Source: Hyphomicrobiales bacterium
Lineage (GTDB): Bacteria > Pseudomonadota > Alphaproteobacteria > Rhizobiales > Rhizobiaceae
Assembly (NCBI GenBank): GCA_900466605.1
Contig: UBMU01000012.1
Location: forward strand, 62,001 to 126,000
Length of the DNA stretch: 64,000 nt
Direction of reading: 5' to 3'
This document shows, one piece after another, positions 19,280 through 28,474 of the stretch (position 1 is the stretch's first letter; each line of letters begins with the position of its first letter). A program made the translations under genes and the position numbers. Below the pieces are notes generated by a model, which was not told the DNA's origin, made no database searches, and saw nothing but the letters and a program-made list of their open reading frames with translations.

Positions 19280-20287
19280 AGGCGGTCTGACCGCTGTACT
19301 AGGCATCTTATAGAGATAACTCTGGGGTGGCATTGCGAGCGAAAGACCGTTTTCTGCACAATGGCGATGGACGAGATCAATCACCTCGTTTCGAGCAGGT
19401 GTCCTGTTTGCCGGACTTGTGACGCGAAACTGCAGTTCGGCTTCGATCGCGGTGGCGTCAATTCCCTTGAGCGCTACAACCGGCTGCGGATCCTGGACGA
19501 TCCTCGTGCAGGCTCGCAATGCAGTTTGCATGGCCTCTTCGACAAGCTGCGGCCTATGTCCGGCTGCGATGCGGACGACAAGCGTGATCTGATGGCTCTC
19601 ATCGGGGCGACTGAGATTTGTCAGTCCCACCTTTGCAAGAGCGCTATTGGGCAAAACAACCACGTTGTGCGCACCGGTGAGCAAGAACGTAGAGCGCCAG
19701 TTGTTTTCGATTACCCGGCCCTCTGTTCCGTCGCTCAACACGATCCAGTCGCCAATCGCAAAGGGACGCCCCAGTGTCAGCGCGATCCCCGAAAATACGT
19801 CTCCGAGCGTATTTTGCAGCGCAAGGCCGAAAATGATGGCGACAACGCCCGATGTCGCAACCAGCGTTCCAATCGGAGCCTTGAAAACGAAGCCCAGAAT
19901 GGACAGGCCCACCCCCAGATAGACAACCGCGACAATCAGGTCCTGAAGCAACCGCGCCTCCTGCGGCCGACGCTCAAGAACAATATAGATGCGAACAAAG
20001 CCGATGAGAGACCATGCAAGATGTGTCCACCATAGGACTCGCGCTGAGGTCGCCAAGACTGCGTCTACGCCTCTTAGCTGCGTATCATTGACCTGGTGAG
20101 GCATAATACCGGCAACCGTCAGGACGGCGGTCATGCACGCAAAGAAGAGGATCTGGACGATCAGCCTGGCGGTCGCACGGTCGCGCCCCTGTAGGTGCCA
20201 GACGACAATGCCAGCGATCCCCAAAAGATTGATCAGCACCAGCGGCAAAGACAGATGTTCCCCGGACATGGCAAGCCCCAATCCCAC
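19262..20287 (-). CDS. Mechanosensitive ion channel, MscS family
   Basis: A 341-residue membrane protein with about four hydrophobic segments followed by the MscS core. The pore/beta-domain region VVAIIFGLALQNTLGDVFSG leads to GRPFAIGDWIV and LPNSALAKVGLTNLSRP. It probably releases solutes on hypo-osmotic shock. The start is GTG at 20287; ATG 20269 is an alternative. The 3' end overlaps the Rrf2 gene by 18 bases on the opposite strand. Its upstream side faces a terminator for the cupin operon, so it has its own promoter in a very short gap. Confidence 0.88.
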   Translation of the reverse strand: MGLGLAMSGEHLSLPLVLINLLGIAGIVVWHLQGRDRATARLIVQILFFACMTAVLTVAGIMPHQVNDTQLRGVDAVLATSARVLWWTHLAWSLIGFVRIYIVLERRPQEARLLQDLIVAVVYLGVGLSILGFVFKAPIGTLVATSGVVAIIFGLALQNTLGDVFSGIALTLGRPFAIGDWIVLSDGTEGRVIENNWRSTFLLTGAHNVVVLPNSALAKVGLTNLSRPDESHQITLVVRIAAGHRPQLVEEAMQTALRACTRIVQDPQPVVALKGIDATAIEAELQFRVTSPANRTPARNEVIDLVHRHCAENGLSLAMPPQSYLYKMPSTAVRPPSSGSL

Positions 20288-20302
20288 CCATTGGCAATTA
20301 GC

Positions 20303-20341
20303 AAAAAGAGGACCCTATGCACGATGAGCTTAGGGTCCTTT
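20303..20341 (-). terminator. Rho-independent terminator of the AhpD/NmrA/cupin operon
   Basis: On the minus strand a 9-bp stem (AGGACCCTA paired with TAGGGTCCT, 20309-20317 and 20331-20339) is followed by a run of five T residues (A-run at 20303-20307). It lies just past the cupin stop codon at 20352. Confidence 0.8.
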
Positions 20342-20351
20342 GTTTGGTTGA

Positions 20352-20774
20352 CTACTTTTTCAAGGGAAAGGTAAGGTCCTTCTGGTCGGTGTCGACCACG
20401 AAAACTGCCAGCAATTTGGCATTATGCGTCTTGCTGCCGTTTTCGCTGACCCCGTGCCGATCGCCAGGCATTTCCGAAAAACTCTCGCCTGCCTTGTAGA
20501 CCTTCACCGGGCCGTCGTTGACCTGGCTCCGGATCGACCCTTCCAGCACCGTTGCATATATGAAGGCCGAGTTCGGGTGCGTGTGCGCTTCCGAAAAGCC
20601 GCCCGGGCCGTATTCGACAAGGACACCCCTGATGCTCTTGCCGGGAACGTTTGGCAGCTGGTGCTCGTAGACGAGCGTTACCTTCGACGCCTCTCCGGCG
20701 ACCGCGTCGTGCGCAGCTGCTGCGCCGGCAAGTCCTGCGACGATAAACCAAGCGGCGATGATTTGCCTGATCAT
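20352..20774 (-). CDS. Secreted cupin-domain protein
   Basis: A 140-residue protein with a signal peptide (MIRQIIAAWFIVAGLAGAAA, cleaved near AHD) and one cupin barrel. The metal motif is GFSEAHTHPNSAFIYATVLEG and the second motif EMPGDRHGVSENG. The ATG at 20774 has AAGGAG eight bases upstream; the longer frame to 20918 overlaps the neighbouring gene region and is not used. It is the last gene of the operon AhpD-like, NmrA-like, cupin. Secreted cupins of this type are often annotated as quercetinase-like or antioxidant-associated, without defined chemistry. Confidence 0.88.
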   Translation of the reverse strand: MIRQIIAAWFIVAGLAGAAAAHDAVAGEASKVTLVYEHQLPNVPGKSIRGVLVEYGPGGFSEAHTHPNSAFIYATVLEGSIRSQVNDGPVKVYKAGESFSEMPGDRHGVSENGSKTHNAKLLAVFVVDTDQKDLTFPLKK

Positions 20775-20832
20775 TTCAATCTCCTTGTCTGAAAGGGCAC
20801 TGCGCCATTCTTTTCGACGCAGTGGCCGTTGA

Positions 20833-21585
20833 TTATTTGCGGGCAGCCGTTTCGAACCACTTCTCGAAGGTGATGTGACCGAGGCTTGGCTCGTCGTCGG
20901 ATACAAGTGACCGGTCATCCAACCTCGCGCCGAAGTAGCGTGCTTCGGGATCCGCTTCGACCTTGCGGGCGTCGCCGGAAACTTTCAGGTAGCGCGAAAC
21001 CAACTCGTTGAGACGGAAGCGTTCCGGCCCGGCAATCTCGATCGTCCCGTTGCTGGGAGGAGCAAGCGCAACCTTGGCCATGGCATCGGCAACATCGTCA
21101 GAGGCGATCGGCTGCACATTTGCCGGGGACAGGCGAACTGTCTCGCCAACCGTGCCCGACTGAGCAATGCCGCCCAGGAATTCCATGAATTGCGTCGAGT
21201 GAACGATCGTATATGGAATGCCAGAAGCCTTGATCAGTCGCTCTTGCGCCAGCTTACCCCGAAAATAACCACTCTCCTGAAGCCTTTCGGTGCCCACGAC
21301 CGACAGCGCGATGTGGTGTTTGACACCGGCTTCCCTTTCGGCCTGAAGGAGATTGTGGCCCGAAGTCTCGAAGAAATCCATCACTGCCTTGTCCTCGAAG
21401 GAGGGCGAGTTGGCGAGATCGATGACCACGTCGCAACCAACCAGCGCTGCGGCCAATCCTTCTCCAGTCATGGTGTTCACTCCGGTGTTCGGAGAGGCTG
21501 CTATCACCTCATGACCCTGCCTGCGCAGCCGTTCAACCGTCTTGGAACCGATCAGGCCGGTACCCCCGATGATCACGATTTTCAT
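20833..21585 (-). CDS. NmrA-like / atypical SDR NAD(P)-binding protein
   Basis: A 250-residue Rossmann protein with the N-terminal dinucleotide motif IGGTGLIGSKTVERL and NmrA-like core segments (HIALSVVGTERLQESGYFRGK and VHSTQFMEFLGG). The catalytic YxxxK is replaced by an arrangement typical of atypical short-chain reductases such as NADH:quinone reductases or redox sensors. It sits between the AhpD-like gene and the cupin gene in the Rrf2-controlled operon. A role in redox or quinone metabolism is inferred. Confidence 0.88.
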   Translation of the reverse strand: MKIVIIGGTGLIGSKTVERLRRQGHEVIAASPNTGVNTMTGEGLAAALVGCDVVIDLANSPSFEDKAVMDFFETSGHNLLQAEREAGVKHHIALSVVGTERLQESGYFRGKLAQERLIKASGIPYTIVHSTQFMEFLGGIAQSGTVGETVRLSPANVQPIASDDVADAMAKVALAPPSNGTIEIAGPERFRLNELVSRYLKVSGDARKVEADPEARYFGARLDDRSLVSDDEPSLGHITFEKWFETAARK

Positions 21586-21642
21586 AGGGCTTCTCCCTTC
21601 GCTGGTGCGGTCGCCCGCGTTGATTGATGGTTCAAAGCAAGG

Positions 21643-22122
21643 TTAGTTCAAACCGGCCTTGTCGAGGCCGTAAAGCTTGTCGGCTGAACCAGGGACCGCC
21701 TTGAAGGCGACGCTTGCCCGGTTCCAGGCATTGATCACCATGATTGAAAAGGTCAGGTCGGAGATTTCCTTTTCCGAAAGCTGGCCGCGAACACGCTCGT
21801 AAAGTTCATCGGTAATGCCGCCCTCTGGCAGCTTCGTTACCGCTTCGGCCCAGGCAAGTGCGGCCCGTTCACGCGGGACAAACAGGTTTGATTCACGCCA
21901 GATCGCGACATGGTAGAGCCGTAGTTCGGTTTCGCCATGAAGCTTGGCCTCCTTGACGTGCATGTCCAGGCAAAAGCCGCATCCATTGATTTGGGAAGCA
22001 CGGATCTGAACAAGGTCGCGGATCTTCTCTTCGATAACGCTGTCATTCAGACCCATGCTGAGGTCCAAAAGTCTTTTGAACAATTCGGGCGATTGCTGCG
22101 CGTAGTTGAGGCGTTGGGTCAT
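21643..22122 (-). CDS. AhpD-like carboxymuconolactone decarboxylase family protein
   Basis: A 159-residue protein with the redox-active CxxC motif and downstream His (INGCGFCLDMHVKEA), the hallmark of AhpD-type alkylhydroperoxidases. The ATG at 22122 has GGAG seven bases upstream, so the start at 22146 is less likely. It is the first gene of a three-gene operon and is preceded by two tandem Rrf2-type operators. The family reduces peroxides through a thiol cycle. Together with the Rrf2 regulator this points to an oxidative or nitrosative stress unit. Confidence 0.9.
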   Translation of the reverse strand: MTQRLNYAQQSPELFKRLLDLSMGLNDSVIEEKIRDLVQIRASQINGCGFCLDMHVKEAKLHGETELRLYHVAIWRESNLFVPRERAALAWAEAVTKLPEGGITDELYERVRGQLSEKEISDLTFSIMVINAWNRASVAFKAVPGSADKLYGLDKAGLN

Positions 22123-22138
22123 TTCTATCTCCGTTATT

Positions 22139-22176
22139 AAGGACATCTGTTATCCTTATGGATAGAAGATATCCTT
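22139..22176. promoter_or_regulatory. Tandem Rrf2 operators, sites 2 and 3
   Basis: Two adjacent 19-bp palindromes, AAGGACA-N5-TATCCTT (22139-22157) and ATGGATA-N5-TATCCTT (22158-22176), match site 1 at 18736-18754. They lie between the AhpD-like gene (minus) and the LysR gene (plus) and could control either. Confidence 0.75.
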
Positions 22177-22249
22177 AATTGCTGGACAGTAAAGCTCCCG
22201 CGCACTAAACTTGCGACATAAGGCTTATGTTGAAACGTATGAGGGCAGA

Positions 22250-23149
22250 ATGGACATCGTTTGTGCGCTAAGAACCTTTCTGCGGGTCGCAGAAACCGGA
22301 TCCTTCTCCGCTGCGGCAATCGACCTCAACCTGACGCAGCCAGCAGTCTCCCGTCAGGTTTCCGCACTCGAAGAGCATCTCAACACGCGCCTTCTCCATC
22401 GTACCACAAATGCCCTGGCCCTGACCGTCGAAGGCGAACAAATGATCGCGATGGCCTTGAAGGTGGTTGAAGCAGTTGACGCCCTTAGCGAGGCGTCCGG
22501 GAATGAGGCGGCGAGTGTTACTGGGAGAGTACGGCTGACCTTGCCCGCCCCCCTCGGTCTTTATGTAAGCGACCGCCTCGCCCGCCTGCTTGAACGTTAC
22601 CCCTCGCTGTCGGTTGAATTGATATTCAGGGAGGAACCTTCAGACCTGGTTGGAGAAGGCATCGATCTCGAAGTCCGGCTCGGGCAGGTATCGGATAACA
22701 GTCTGATGTGCCGCCGGATCGGGTGGACGACCGCCTTTCTCGTCGCTGCCCCGCAATACCTTGAGCGCCGAGGCACCCCAAAGAGGTTGAATGACGTCAG
22801 CGCTCATGAGTGCATCTGCTACAATCGTGCCGGCGAGGCACGGTCATGGTCGTTTTCCGATGGTTCCGACGAGGTTACCTTGCGCATTGCTCCGCGTTTT
22901 ATCGCCAACAGCGCTGTTGCGGTACACCGAGCTGTCCTGGCCGGAGGCGGCCTTGCCGTGCTCTCGCATATCCTTGCGTGCCCTGAGATCGAAGCCGGCA
23001 GGCTGACGAGCGTGCTGACGGAATTTCCCCCCACCCGGCTACCGATCAATATCGTCTATCCATCCCGTAAAAACCTCCCACTCCGGGTCCGAACAGTTGT
23101 CGATTTCCTCGTAGAGATAGTCAGGGAAGACCCACTTATGACCTCCTAG
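22250..23149 (+). CDS. LysR family transcriptional regulator
   Basis: A 299-residue LysR protein with the helix-turn-helix in residues 3-62 (FLRVAETGSFSAAAIDLNLT, then QPAVSRQVSALEEHLNTRLL) and a CrgA-like effector domain (LPAPLGLYVSDRLARLL). The ATG at 22250 follows GAGGGCAGA and gives the standard N-terminus MDIVCALRTFLRV. It is divergent from the AhpD-like operon, a common regulator position, but the gap holds Rrf2-type sites, so the two regulators may share the region. Downstream it converges with the beta-galactosidase gene; the gap of 165 bases contains only a 12-bp palindrome (GTCCAATTGGAC, 23175-23186). Confidence 0.92.
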   Translation: MDIVCALRTFLRVAETGSFSAAAIDLNLTQPAVSRQVSALEEHLNTRLLHRTTNALALTVEGEQMIAMALKVVEAVDALSEASGNEAASVTGRVRLTLPAPLGLYVSDRLARLLERYPSLSVELIFREEPSDLVGEGIDLEVRLGQVSDNSLMCRRIGWTTAFLVAAPQYLERRGTPKRLNDVSAHECICYNRAGEARSWSFSDGSDEVTLRIAPRFIANSAVAVHRAVLAGGGLAVLSHILACPEIEAGRLTSVLTEFPPTRLPINIVYPSRKNLPLRVRTVVDFLVEIVREDPLMTS

Positions 23150-23314
23150 CCCCCCCCGACAATGTCTCACCAACGTCCAATTGGACCTACCGTCCGACCA
23201 ATTGCTCTCAGCTGATATTCATATCCATCCGATGACTCACATCGCGCCAGTAGCACCGCAGCTTGCGCGATATATCTATCATTCTTCCCGTGCCCGATTT
23301 GGCAGATCCCTGGG

Positions 23315-25453
23315 TCAGGAAACCTGAACAACGGCACAGCCATAGCCTTCGAGTACGAGGGCTCCATCAACCGTCTTGCCGGAGTCGAGAAGATCTATAC
23401 CAGCAGGAACGTTGCCAAGCGTGGCGGGCTCGTTAGTATAGTTCTGGATGAAGAGGAGGCGCCTGTCTTCGTTCAGACGCATCGTCACCTCGACGCCCTC
23501 GGGCAGGTCGGCCACCAGCGGTTCAATTCCCGCATCCACAAACAGGCGCTCCGACAACGCCTCCGTCAGATCGGGGGTCAGATAAGTGCCGAGATAGACA
23601 ACCCGGCCCCTGCCGACTGACCTCGATGTTGCCATTGGTGTCCCGTCCGCATAGCGGTTTGACCAGACCGCAATAGCTTCGACGTCGCTGTCCAGGGTCA
23701 GGTTCTCGTAGAAGTGTCCGGCGATCAGTTCACGATTGCCGATCTTGAAGCGGCGCTCACGCCGATGGGATTCCGCCGGCCTGTTCGGCGGGATCACCAG
23801 GCCACCGGAGCGTTCCATGACCTCGAACAGGCCTTTCGCGCCGGGTGCAGCAAGCCGCCCGAAATCCTCTACCCTCACGCCCGTCAGGTTTGAAAGCGAG
23901 GTGCCCGGTGCAGTTTCCCGGATGACGTGATTGTTTTCGTCGCGCGTTCCCGTGCGCGCACCGATTACGACGGTCCCGCCATGTTCTGCAAACGAATTCA
24001 AGCGCTCCGTCCATTCGTCCTTCCACATCACCCAATGCGGCACGTAGAGCAACTTCAGCTTTGATAGATCGTCCTCGGGATGAATGAAGCCGCATGCGAT
24101 GCCACGATCGTAGCAATACTGGTGAAGGAGCACCGCATCATCCTGGGGACTCGGCAAGCCGATTGGATAGGTCTTGTGGGCCTCTTGATTGTCGAAATCC
24201 GATCCGGCGATGCCAACGTCCATACGCACGTAAGTTCCAAGGATCCTGTCTTGAAGAGCTGTCATCTCGGTCGCGAAACGCTTCGCCTCCTCGTAGCGAT
24301 GGCGTGCAACGTCGTCGTGATCGATAATCCCCATCCAATAGATTTCAGCGCCGAAATGGGCCGGCCTCCAGCGGAAAAACATCAACCCGTCCGCACCGCG
24401 CGCAACGGAAGACATCGCCATTCTCCGCATTTCTCCAGGCTCTGGGGTCAGCGTGCAGAAACCTGGCTGACTGCCGAAGCTCGATTGTTGTTCAGGTACG
24501 ATGTAGTTGCCCGAGAAGCCTCGGCAGATGTCGAGATGAAGCGCCTGGACCTTGGCGTGGTTGCCAATACGCTGGAACTCGTCATAGAGCATTGGATAGA
24601 TATCGTAGCCCACGAAATCGAGGTCGGTCGTGAACTGTCCGCGGAAGTCGATGTCTCGCAGCCCCCCCAGATTGTGAAAGATGAACCAGGATCGATTGAC
24701 CGCGCGAAGGATCTCGACCTGGTCGTGCTGGAAGCGAGCCGTCGAAAATGCGAGGAAACGGTGATAGTCCTGGACATGACCGGGACTTGGGAAAGTCGGT
24801 CCGAAGTCAATCGGCAACACCACCTGGTCGAAGCTCCGGTAGGCCGTCGCCCAGAAGTCCCCTCCCCAAGCATGGTTGAGCGTTTCGATCGTTTTGTACT
24901 TCCCGGCAAGAAAGTGCTGAAACTCACTAAGCGTCGCTTTCGAATAGCTCTCCGGCATGCTCGTATTCAGTTCGTTATCGGTCTGCCAACCGACGACGCG
25001 GGGATTATCCCGATAGTGTTCGGCCATCGCCTTTGTGATGCGCCGACTGTGCTCGCGAAATTTTGGGCTTGCGGTGTCACAGTGTTGGCGCGACCCATGG
25101 CTCATCGGCCGGCCCTTGCCGTCCACCCGCAGGATCTCCGGATGGGCGACAGTCAGCCAACGTGGCGGTGTCGCCGTCGGTGTGCACATAATGACGTCAA
25201 TGCCATGGTTTCCCAAAACGTCGATCGCCCTGTCAAACAGCTCAAAGTCGAAGCGTCCGAGTTCGGGCTCGAGGATATGCCAGGCAAATTCCGCCATCCT
25301 GACGACGTTGAAGCCGGCTTTGGTCATACGCAAAGCGTCGCGCTCCCAGTAGCTTTCGTCAACATGCTCTGGATAGTGCGGAGCGCCAACCAAAAAGCGG
25401 TCGGTTTTGACCGAGTTCCAGGCGGAAATTTTCTCAGACTTTCTTTCAGACAC
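23315..25453 (-). CDS. Beta-galactosidase, glycoside hydrolase family 42
   Basis: A 712-residue GH42 enzyme without signal peptide, so cytoplasmic. The N-terminal barrel begins GAPHYPEHVDESYWERDALRM. The acid/base Glu is in WQTDNELNTS and the likely nucleophile Glu in YIVPEQQSSFG. A trimerisation domain (LLYVPHWVMWKDEW) and a C-terminal beta domain follow. The start is GTG at 25453. The gene ends an operon with a sugar ABC transporter, so imported beta-galactosides, probably of plant origin, would be cleaved here. The subfamily cannot be told from sequence, and activity on arabinogalacto-oligosaccharides is as possible as on lactose. Confidence 0.93.
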   Translation of the reverse strand: MSERKSEKISAWNSVKTDRFLVGAPHYPEHVDESYWERDALRMTKAGFNVVRMAEFAWHILEPELGRFDFELFDRAIDVLGNHGIDVIMCTPTATPPRWLTVAHPEILRVDGKGRPMSHGSRQHCDTASPKFREHSRRITKAMAEHYRDNPRVVGWQTDNELNTSMPESYSKATLSEFQHFLAGKYKTIETLNHAWGGDFWATAYRSFDQVVLPIDFGPTFPSPGHVQDYHRFLAFSTARFQHDQVEILRAVNRSWFIFHNLGGLRDIDFRGQFTTDLDFVGYDIYPMLYDEFQRIGNHAKVQALHLDICRGFSGNYIVPEQQSSFGSQPGFCTLTPEPGEMRRMAMSSVARGADGLMFFRWRPAHFGAEIYWMGIIDHDDVARHRYEEAKRFATEMTALQDRILGTYVRMDVGIAGSDFDNQEAHKTYPIGLPSPQDDAVLLHQYCYDRGIACGFIHPEDDLSKLKLLYVPHWVMWKDEWTERLNSFAEHGGTVVIGARTGTRDENNHVIRETAPGTSLSNLTGVRVEDFGRLAAPGAKGLFEVMERSGGLVIPPNRPAESHRRERRFKIGNRELIAGHFYENLTLDSDVEAIAVWSNRYADGTPMATSRSVGRGRVVYLGTYLTPDLTEALSERLFVDAGIEPLVADLPEGVEVTMRLNEDRRLLFIQNYTNEPATLGNVPAGIDLLDSGKTVDGALVLEGYGCAVVQVS

Positions 25454-25471
25454 GAGCGTCGATCCTGATAC

Positions 25472-26617
25472 TTATAGGTCAATGATTGCCTTGCGGGAGC
25501 TGATCGTGCGGCCCCCATCAGGCGCGAAGAGATAGAGTTCGGTGGCGTCGAGCTTGAGCGTCACTGGCTGGTCTATCTTGAATGGCGCAACGTAGCTGAG
25601 CTGGACGGTCACGTTTCCGGTGCCGCTTTCGGAGGCGACCGTTCTCACATCCTTCGCGTCTACATAGAGGATCGTCTCACGCCCTAGATGTTCGACAAGC
25701 CGGATATGGCCTTCAATGGCGCCGGCCTCGGATCCGTCGGCAACGACCGATATACTCTCCGGTCGGACGCCAAGGGTAAGGCCAGCGCCCTTGTGCAGTG
25801 ATACCGGATTTGCGAGCTCAACTGTCACCGGAGAAAGGCCTGGTGCGCTGACACGCACCGATCGGCCGGACGTCTCGTCCACGTTGACGGAAAGAAAGTT
25901 CATCCGTGGCGCTCCGAGAAAGCCGGCGACAAAGAGATTGTCGGGATTTCTGTAAAGTTCCAGTGGCGAACCCACCTGTTCAATAAGGCCCTGGTTCAAT
26001 ACGACGATGCGACTGGCCATCGTCATCGCTTCGATCTGGTCGTGGGTAACATAGACCATCGTTGCACCGAGCTCAGCATGCAGGCTGCTAAGTTCGACAC
26101 GCATCTGCGTACGAAGTGCGGCATCAAGGTTTGAAAGCGGTTCGTCGAAGAGAAAGACATCAGGAGAGCGCGTGATGGCTCGCCCGATCGCAACGCGCTG
26201 TCGTTGCCCGCCGGAAAGTTGTTTTGGTCGCTTCTCCAGTTGATCGGTGATGCGCAGGATCTTTGCGGCCCGGGTGACCGCGGCATCGATCTCCGCCCTC
26301 GGCCGCTTTGCCATGCGCAGGCCAAAACCCATGTTCTCAGCAACAGTCATATGCGGATAGAGTGCATAGGACTGAAACACCATCGCAATACCGCGCTCGC
26401 CGGGTTCAGCCTTGCTCACATCCCGACCATTGATCAGGATCTGGCCGGACGTGATCCCCTCCAAGCCAGCAATCGTCTTGAGAAGGGTCGATTTGCCACA
26501 GCCGGAGGGCCCGACCATGACGATGAATTCCCCCTCTTCCACCGCGAGATCAATGCCTCGCAGGGCGTGATAGGCGCCGTAGCTCTTATTTATCTGTCGC
26601 AGTTCGAGGCTGGTCAT
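25472..26617 (-). CDS. Sugar ABC transporter ATP-binding protein (UgpC/MalK type)
   Basis: A 381-residue ATPase with Walker A GPSGCGKST, signature LSGGQRQRVAIGRAI, Walker B VFLFDEPLSNLD, and the C-terminal TOBE/OB regulatory domain usual in sugar importers. The ATG at 26617 gives the family start MTSLELRQINKSYG; the frame beyond it is not conserved. It lies between the permease genes and the beta-galactosidase gene with short gaps and completes the importer. Confidence 0.94.
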   Translation of the reverse strand: MTSLELRQINKSYGAYHALRGIDLAVEEGEFIVMVGPSGCGKSTLLKTIAGLEGITSGQILINGRDVSKAEPGERGIAMVFQSYALYPHMTVAENMGFGLRMAKRPRAEIDAAVTRAAKILRITDQLEKRPKQLSGGQRQRVAIGRAITRSPDVFLFDEPLSNLDAALRTQMRVELSSLHAELGATMVYVTHDQIEAMTMASRIVVLNQGLIEQVGSPLELYRNPDNLFVAGFLGAPRMNFLSVNVDETSGRSVRVSAPGLSPVTVELANPVSLHKGAGLTLGVRPESISVVADGSEAGAIEGHIRLVEHLGRETILYVDAKDVRTVASESGTGNVTVQLSYVAPFKIDQPVTLKLDATELYLFAPDGGRTISSRKAIIDL

Positions 26618-26669
26618 GCTTCCTGACTCTCTGCTTTTGGACGTTTCGTTTGCAAATCTCTTCGGGCAC

Positions 26670-27521
26670 TCATCCTTTGACGGCCCCCATGGTGAGCCCG
26701 GCAATGAAATGCCGCTGCATCAGGAAGAACATGACGACCGGCGGGACCGCGACCACGATGGTACCGGCCGAGATGAGATTCCAGGCGGAAACCCATTCGC
26801 CACGCAGGTTTGCGAGGCCAGCCGTCACTGGTTTGACAGAGTCGCTCACCGTTAGGACGACGGCCCAGAAATAGTCGTTCCAGATGAAGGTGAAGAGTAG
26901 GATGGCGAGCGCTGCAAGTGCTGGACGCACGAGCGGCACCGCGACGTGAATCAAGGTCTGAAACGGGCTTGCCCCCTCGGCCCTTGCTGCCTGAAACAGC
27001 TCGTCGGGAAGTGCTGCGATGAAGTTGCGCATGAAGAGCGTTGCAAAGCCGGTCTGAAACGCGACGTGGAATATGATGAGGGAGGTCGTGGTGTCGATCA
27101 GGTCCAGGCGCACCATCAGGTCGCGCACAGGGATCATCATGATCTGATGCGGGAGAAAATTCCCGCCCACAAACAACGCGAAAATCAGCATATTGCCCGG
27201 AAACCGGTATCTCGAGAGCACAAAACCAGAAAGCGTGCTGAGAACGAGAACGCCGATCACAGAGGGGATCGTGATGGTGAGACTATTGAGGAAATACCTC
27301 GCCATCGGGGTTTGGGTAAACACCGCCGCGTAATTGTCGAGAAAGCCGAACTCTGTGGGCCATCCCCAAAGGTTGCCGCCCATGACATCCGTAGTCGAAC
27401 GGAAGGATGTCAGGATGATCGCAAACAATGGGCATAGCCAAAGGAGAAGGACCGCAAGGGTGGCCACAAAATAGAAGCGGCGATGCCAGACAGCTGTCTC
27501 GGGAATTGGACGTGGATACAT
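26670..27521 (-). CDS. Sugar ABC transporter permease (MalG type)
   Basis: A 283-residue permease with six predicted membrane segments and the coupling-loop motif EGASPFQTLIHVAVPLVRPA. The real start is the ATG at 27521, which shares a base with the stop of the preceding permease (TGATG). The open frame further upstream is out-of-phase sequence of that permease and is ignored. It pairs with the MalF-type permease in a carbohydrate uptake system. Confidence 0.94.
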   Translation of the reverse strand: MYPRPIPETAVWHRRFYFVATLAVLLLWLCPLFAIILTSFRSTTDVMGGNLWGWPTEFGFLDNYAAVFTQTPMARYFLNSLTITIPSVIGVLVLSTLSGFVLSRYRFPGNMLIFALFVGGNFLPHQIMMIPVRDLMVRLDLIDTTTSLIIFHVAFQTGFATLFMRNFIAALPDELFQAARAEGASPFQTLIHVAVPLVRPALAALAILLFTFIWNDYFWAVVLTVSDSVKPVTAGLANLRGEWVSAWNLISAGTIVVAVPPVVMFFLMQRHFIAGLTMGAVKG

Positions 27522-28405
27522 CAGCCGCCCCTTTCTTCCGTGCGAATGATGCGCGTGAGATACCAGACGATGAATACGGCCATGATCACGAACAGGACTG
27601 ACGCGATCGCAGCGCCGTAACCAAACCGATAGGAGAAGATCGACTGCTCGAACATCTGGTAGGCGAGCACCGACGAGGAGCCGAATGGGCCGCCACGGGT
27701 CATTACGGATACCATGTCGAACGAACGGAGCGCACCGACGACTGTCACGGCGATCGCAATGAATGTGACTTGTGTGAGCTGTGGAAGAACGATGTGCCAG
27801 AGCATGTGCCAGCCCTTGGCACCGTCGACGCGGCCAGCGCCGATGAGTTCCTCGCTGAGATTGTTGAGGCCGGCCAGATAGAGGACCATGCAAAAGGTAA
27901 TCTGCGGCCAGAGTGCTGCGATGACGATCGCGAAGGTAACAAAGTGCTCGTCGGAAAGCACAGCTGGAGCCACCGCGCCGAATGCCCGGAAGATCAAGGC
28001 AAGAAGCCCAAATTCCGGGGTGTACACCCACGTGAATACGACGCCGACTGTCACCGAGGCCAAAACCAGCGGGATGAAGAACAGCGACTTTAAGAAGCGC
28101 ATTCCCCGGATCTTCTGGTTGACGAGCAGCGCGATCGCAAGTCCGGCGGGGGGCGCTGCCATAAACATGACAAGCCAGATCAGGTTGTTTTTCAGTGAAA
28201 CATAAAATTGCGGATCATTGTAAAGCTCGACGTAATTGCCCAGCCCGATCCAGGTCATCGCTCCAAAGCCATCCCAGTCGTGAAGACTGATCCAAAGGCT
28301 TCGGACCGCCGAAAGAAGTATGACAGTGAAAAACAGAATGATAGCCGGAGCGATAAGCAAAGTCGGGGTAAGCCACCAGCGTTGGCGGCGCCATAACATC
28401 AGCAT
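27521..28405 (-). CDS. Sugar ABC transporter permease (MalF type)
   Basis: A 294-residue permease with an N-terminal hydrophobic segment (LIAPAIILFFTVILLSAVRS), further membrane helices and the coupling motif DGAKGWHMLWHIVLPQLTQ. It follows the solute-binding protein gene and overlaps the MalG-type gene. Such pairs import mono- or oligosaccharides; the adjacent GH42 gene suggests galactosides. Confidence 0.93.
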   Translation of the reverse strand: MLMLWRRQRWWLTPTLLIAPAIILFFTVILLSAVRSLWISLHDWDGFGAMTWIGLGNYVELYNDPQFYVSLKNNLIWLVMFMAAPPAGLAIALLVNQKIRGMRFLKSLFFIPLVLASVTVGVVFTWVYTPEFGLLALIFRAFGAVAPAVLSDEHFVTFAIVIAALWPQITFCMVLYLAGLNNLSEELIGAGRVDGAKGWHMLWHIVLPQLTQVTFIAIAVTVVGALRSFDMVSVMTRGGPFGSSSVLAYQMFEQSIFSYRFGYGAAIASVLFVIMAVFIVWYLTRIIRTEERGG

Positions 28406-28474
28406 TGTTCAAAGCCTCGTAGGAGGGTTCAGGAGCGGAACCGCAGTTCCGCTCCCCGGTCGCCGGGAGGAGAA

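Noticed and set aside
24080..25468. A 462-residue plus-strand frame
   Set aside because: It is the antisense shadow of the GH42 gene, whose motifs on the minus strand are unambiguous.
26670..28031. A 453-residue minus-strand frame as one long permease
   Set aside because: Only the part from the ATG at 27521 shows permease sequence; the rest is the out-of-phase shadow of the upstream permease gene.
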